Shown: in pieces, positions 6,399 through 8,298 of the stretch
How the letters are laid out: each line of letters opens with the position of its first letter
How positions within the stretch are numbered: the first letter of the stretch is position 1
Source: Simkania sp.
GTDB lineage: Bacteria > Chlamydiota > Chlamydiia > Chlamydiales > Simkaniaceae
Length of the DNA: 8,298 nt
Direction of reading: 5' to 3'
Assembly: GCA_028281425.1 (NCBI GenBank)
Contig: JANQJX010000039.1
Span: 1-8,298, forward strand
Made by a program: the position numbers and the translations under genes
The notes under the pieces: generated by a model
What the model saw: the letters and a program-made list of their open reading frames with translations, nothing else
What the model was told of the DNA's origin: nothing
The model's database searches: none

Positions 6399-6620
6399 TC
6401 CTCTTTACGCAATCAATTGCATTTGTGAGCTGGATAAAGGGAATAGATGAACTGAGGATTTATTTTTTTTCCCAACCTCAAGTTTGAGTTGAATTTTGAC
6501 TGAATCTTTTTAAAGCCTTTGCGTATCCCAATCAAGGGGGTTTTTAAAATAAGGGGAGTGTTGAAACTCGATGCAGTCCCATAAGGGGCATAAAATGGTT
6601 TTGATTTCTTAGGGGGTCTG
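6310..6620. other. Gene-free spacer between nadD and rsfS
   Basis: The plus strand has many stops in all frames. The first 90 bases are very AT-rich with the direct repeat noted separately. A small stem, CAACCTCA with TGAGTTG (6473-6491, one bulged C), is present but lacks the T-tract of a terminator on its 3' side. On the minus strand one frame is open from 6844, antisense to rsfS, down to 6413 and covers most of the spacer. I consider it a shadow or a remnant, since it has no independent start. No convincing promoter was found for rsfS. Confidence 0.5.
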
Positions 6621-7061
6621 ATGGATCCAAAAATTGAGGAATCAGTCTGTTTTAAAGTATTTTTAGATAAATTGGTTAAATTGAGATTATTCATGCAATC
6701 AGATCCTAACCGTCTCATTCGAGAATTAGCCTTGTTATTATATCGAAAGAAAGGAGTCAATATCATTGCTTTAGATGTAAGGGGGATTTCATCTGTGACC
6801 GATTTTGTTTTGATTGCAACGGGAAATGTGGAGCGACATGTCATTGCTTTAGCAAGGGAGCTTCAAAAATTCTTAAAAGAAAGAAAAGAAAAGCCTTTTC
6901 ATATTGAGGGGTTACAAGATGGAAGTTGGGTTGTTCTCGATTATTTTGAAATTGTCATTCATCTTTTTATTCCACAAATGAGACAAAAATACCAACTTGA
7001 AAGATTATGGGCCGATGTTAAAATCATCGATTTAAATTTTAACCATCTCCTTTCTATATAG
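6621..7061 (+). CDS. rsfS: Ribosomal silencing factor RsfS (iojap/YbeB family)
   Basis: RsfS binds protein L14 (uL14) on the large ribosomal subunit and blocks joining of the small subunit, which lowers translation when nutrients are short. Family blocks are clear: ALDVRGISSVTDFVLIATGN, ERHVIALARELQKFL, HIEGLQDGSWVVLDYFEIVIHLF and the C-terminal YQLERLWADVKIIDL. The 146-residue frame starts at ATG 6621 behind a strong AGGGGG (6611-6616). The usual family N terminus matches from about ATG 6693 (MQSDPNRLIRELALLL), so this protein has either a 24-residue extension or a later start. The Shine-Dalgarno favours the long form. fabF follows after 34 bases on the same strand, an order I also recall from Chlamydia trachomatis, so the two are probably co-transcribed. 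Confidence 0.92.
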   Translation: MDPKIEESVCFKVFLDKLVKLRLFMQSDPNRLIRELALLLYRKKGVNIIALDVRGISSVTDFVLIATGNVERHVIALARELQKFLKERKEKPFHIEGLQDGSWVVLDYFEIVIHLFIPQMRQKYQLERLWADVKIIDLNFNHLLSI

Positions 7062-7095
7062 GGATAGGGAATAGAAAAAGATAAGGAAGCTGCTT

Positions 7096-8298
7096 ATGAA
7101 AAAGAAACGTATTGTTATAACAGGAATGGGTCTTGTCTCTTGCTTTGGCACAGATGTTGATGACTTTTATGAGGCGCTTCTTGCAGGCAAAAGTGGAATT
7201 TCTCCGATTACAAATTTTCCTTGTGAAGATTACCCTACTCGTTTTGCTGCTTCTATTCAAGATTTTGAAATGGGAAACTATATTGATAAAAAACAAGCAA
7301 AGAGAGTGGATCCTTTTATTCGTTACACACTTGTTGCAGGAAAAAAAGCCCTTGAATCAGCTCATTTAGGGGGAGCTCATTTAGATAAAATCGATAAAAA
7401 ACGCTCTGGGGTTTTAATTGGATCAGGCATGGGGGGGATGAGCTCTTTTTTAAATGGGAGTCTTACTCTTTTTAATAAAGGATTTAAAAGGATTACCCCC
7501 TTTTTCGTTCCTTATATTATCACAAATATGGGAGGAGCTCTTCTTGCGATCGATCTTGGTTTTAAAGGGCCTAACTATTCGATTTCAACAGCATGTGCCA
7601 CAGCAAATTATTGTATTGTCTCAAGTGCAAGACATATCAAAGCAGGGGATGCTGATCTCATGTTATGTGGAGGAACAGAAGCTCCTATCAATTCGATAGG
7701 AATTGCAGGTTTTATTGCGATGAAAGCCCTTTCTGAACGTAATGATGAGATGCAAACAGCTTCCCGTCCTTGGGATAAATCCAGAGATGGTTTTGTTGTT
7801 GGGGAGGGATCAGGAGTTTTGGTTTTAGAAGATTTAGAGCATGCAAAAAAGCGGGGAGCTCCGATTCTCGCTGAATATTTAGGGGGGGCCATTTCAACAG
7901 ATGCCTATCATATTACAACTCCAAAAGAAGATGGCTCTGGTGTCATCAGATGTATCGAGGAGGCCTTTAAAGAGGCAAATATCGATAAAAACAGGCTCAA
8001 TTATATCAATGCTCATGCTACGGCAACTAAAGTGGGGGATCTTTGTGAAATTCGAGCAATTCACTCTTGTTTTGGAAGCGATGTCAATCGGATTAAAATC
8101 AATGCAACAAAATCGATGATTGGGCATTGCCTTGGAGCTGCTGCGGGAATCGAGGCGATTACAACAGTTAAAGCCATTGAAACATCTAAATTGCATCCTA
8201 CGATGAATCTCGATAATCCAGAAGAGGAGCTTGGGGATTTAGATCCCGTTTCAGGAAAGGCCAAAGAACATAAAATTGATGTGGCAATGTCTAACTCA
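7096..8298 (+). CDS. fabF: 3-oxoacyl-ACP synthase II, 3' end beyond the window
   Basis: FabF (KAS II) condenses malonyl-ACP with a growing acyl-ACP in the elongation cycle of type II fatty acid synthesis in the cytoplasm. The catalytic triad is present: Cys167 in STACATANYC, His307 in NAHATAT and His344 in SMIGHCLG, with Lys339 just before. These sit four residues beyond their E. coli counterparts (163, 303, 340, 335). The frame is open to the window edge after 401 codons and stops inside the VAMSNS motif, so only about the last dozen residues should be missing. AGGA at 7084-7087 precedes the ATG by eight bases. Several blocks (PYIITNMGGALLAIDLG, ASRPWDKSRDGFVVGEG, LHPTMNLDNPEE) resemble plant plastid KAS I more than E. 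coli FabF, a known trait of chlamydial FabF. Confidence 0.95.
   Translation, partial: MKKKRIVITGMGLVSCFGTDVDDFYEALLAGKSGISPITNFPCEDYPTRFAASIQDFEMGNYIDKKQAKRVDPFIRYTLVAGKKALESAHLGGAHLDKIDKKRSGVLIGSGMGGMSSFLNGSLTLFNKGFKRITPFFVPYIITNMGGALLAIDLGFKGPNYSISTACATANYCIVSSARHIKAGDADLMLCGGTEAPINSIGIAGFIAMKALSERNDEMQTASRPWDKSRDGFVVGEGSGVLVLEDLEHAKKRGAPILAEYLGGAISTDAYHITTPKEDGSGVIRCIEEAFKEANIDKNRLNYINAHATATKVGDLCEIRAIHSCFGSDVNRIKINATKSMIGHCLGAAAGIEAITTVKAIETSKLHPTMNLDNPEEELGDLDPVSGKAKEHKIDVAMSNS

Noticed and set aside
6413..6844. 143-codon minus-strand open frame
   Set aside because: More than half is antisense to rsfS, which has clear family motifs. No ribosome binding site precedes its ATG.
7133..7699. 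Plus-strand open frames inside the fabF region (7133-7369, 7454-7699)
   Set aside because: They lie in another frame within fabF, whose catalytic residues and continuous 401-codon frame are clear.

Overview
The window looks like chromosomal DNA from a member of the Chlamydiae, more likely an amoeba-associated or other environmental lineage than Chlamydia itself. Three things suggest this. The rsfS (iojap) gene sits directly before fabF, an order I recall from Chlamydia trachomatis. The FabF is of the plant-plastid-like KAS type known in chlamydiae. The base composition is AT-rich. This assignment is inferred from memory of families and gene order, not from a search.

Layout, left to right. 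Positions 1-59 may hold the last codons of an upstream gene. pepF (oligoendopeptidase F) is followed by a solitary ptsH (HPr) on the plus strand. Next come about 500 bases without a convincing gene (2274-2769), full of inverted repeats, with a start-less open frame on the minus strand. A two-gene minus-strand unit follows: a small, very basic unknown protein, then a bifunctional-nuclease (DUF151) protein with a terminator-like hairpin after it. A short divergent intergenic region separates this from a plus-strand run of rpiA, tyrS and nadD. About 310 bases of AT-rich, low-information DNA with a short direct repeat follow. rsfS and fabF close the window, and fabF is cut by the window edge.

Functionally this is housekeeping: peptide turnover (PepF), phosphotransfer signalling (HPr), pentose phosphate interconversion (RpiA), tRNA charging (TyrS), NAD synthesis (NadD), ribosome silencing (RsfS) and fatty acid elongation (FabF). 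No mobile element, tRNA, rRNA, CRISPR array or defence system was seen. The best candidate for something undescribed is the structured, GC-richer element at about 2290-2720. Its 18-bp long-range stem pairs fully, with one G-U wobble, only if the RNA is read from the minus strand. It could be a dispersed genomic repeat, a decayed gene or a non-coding RNA, and the sequence alone does not decide between them.
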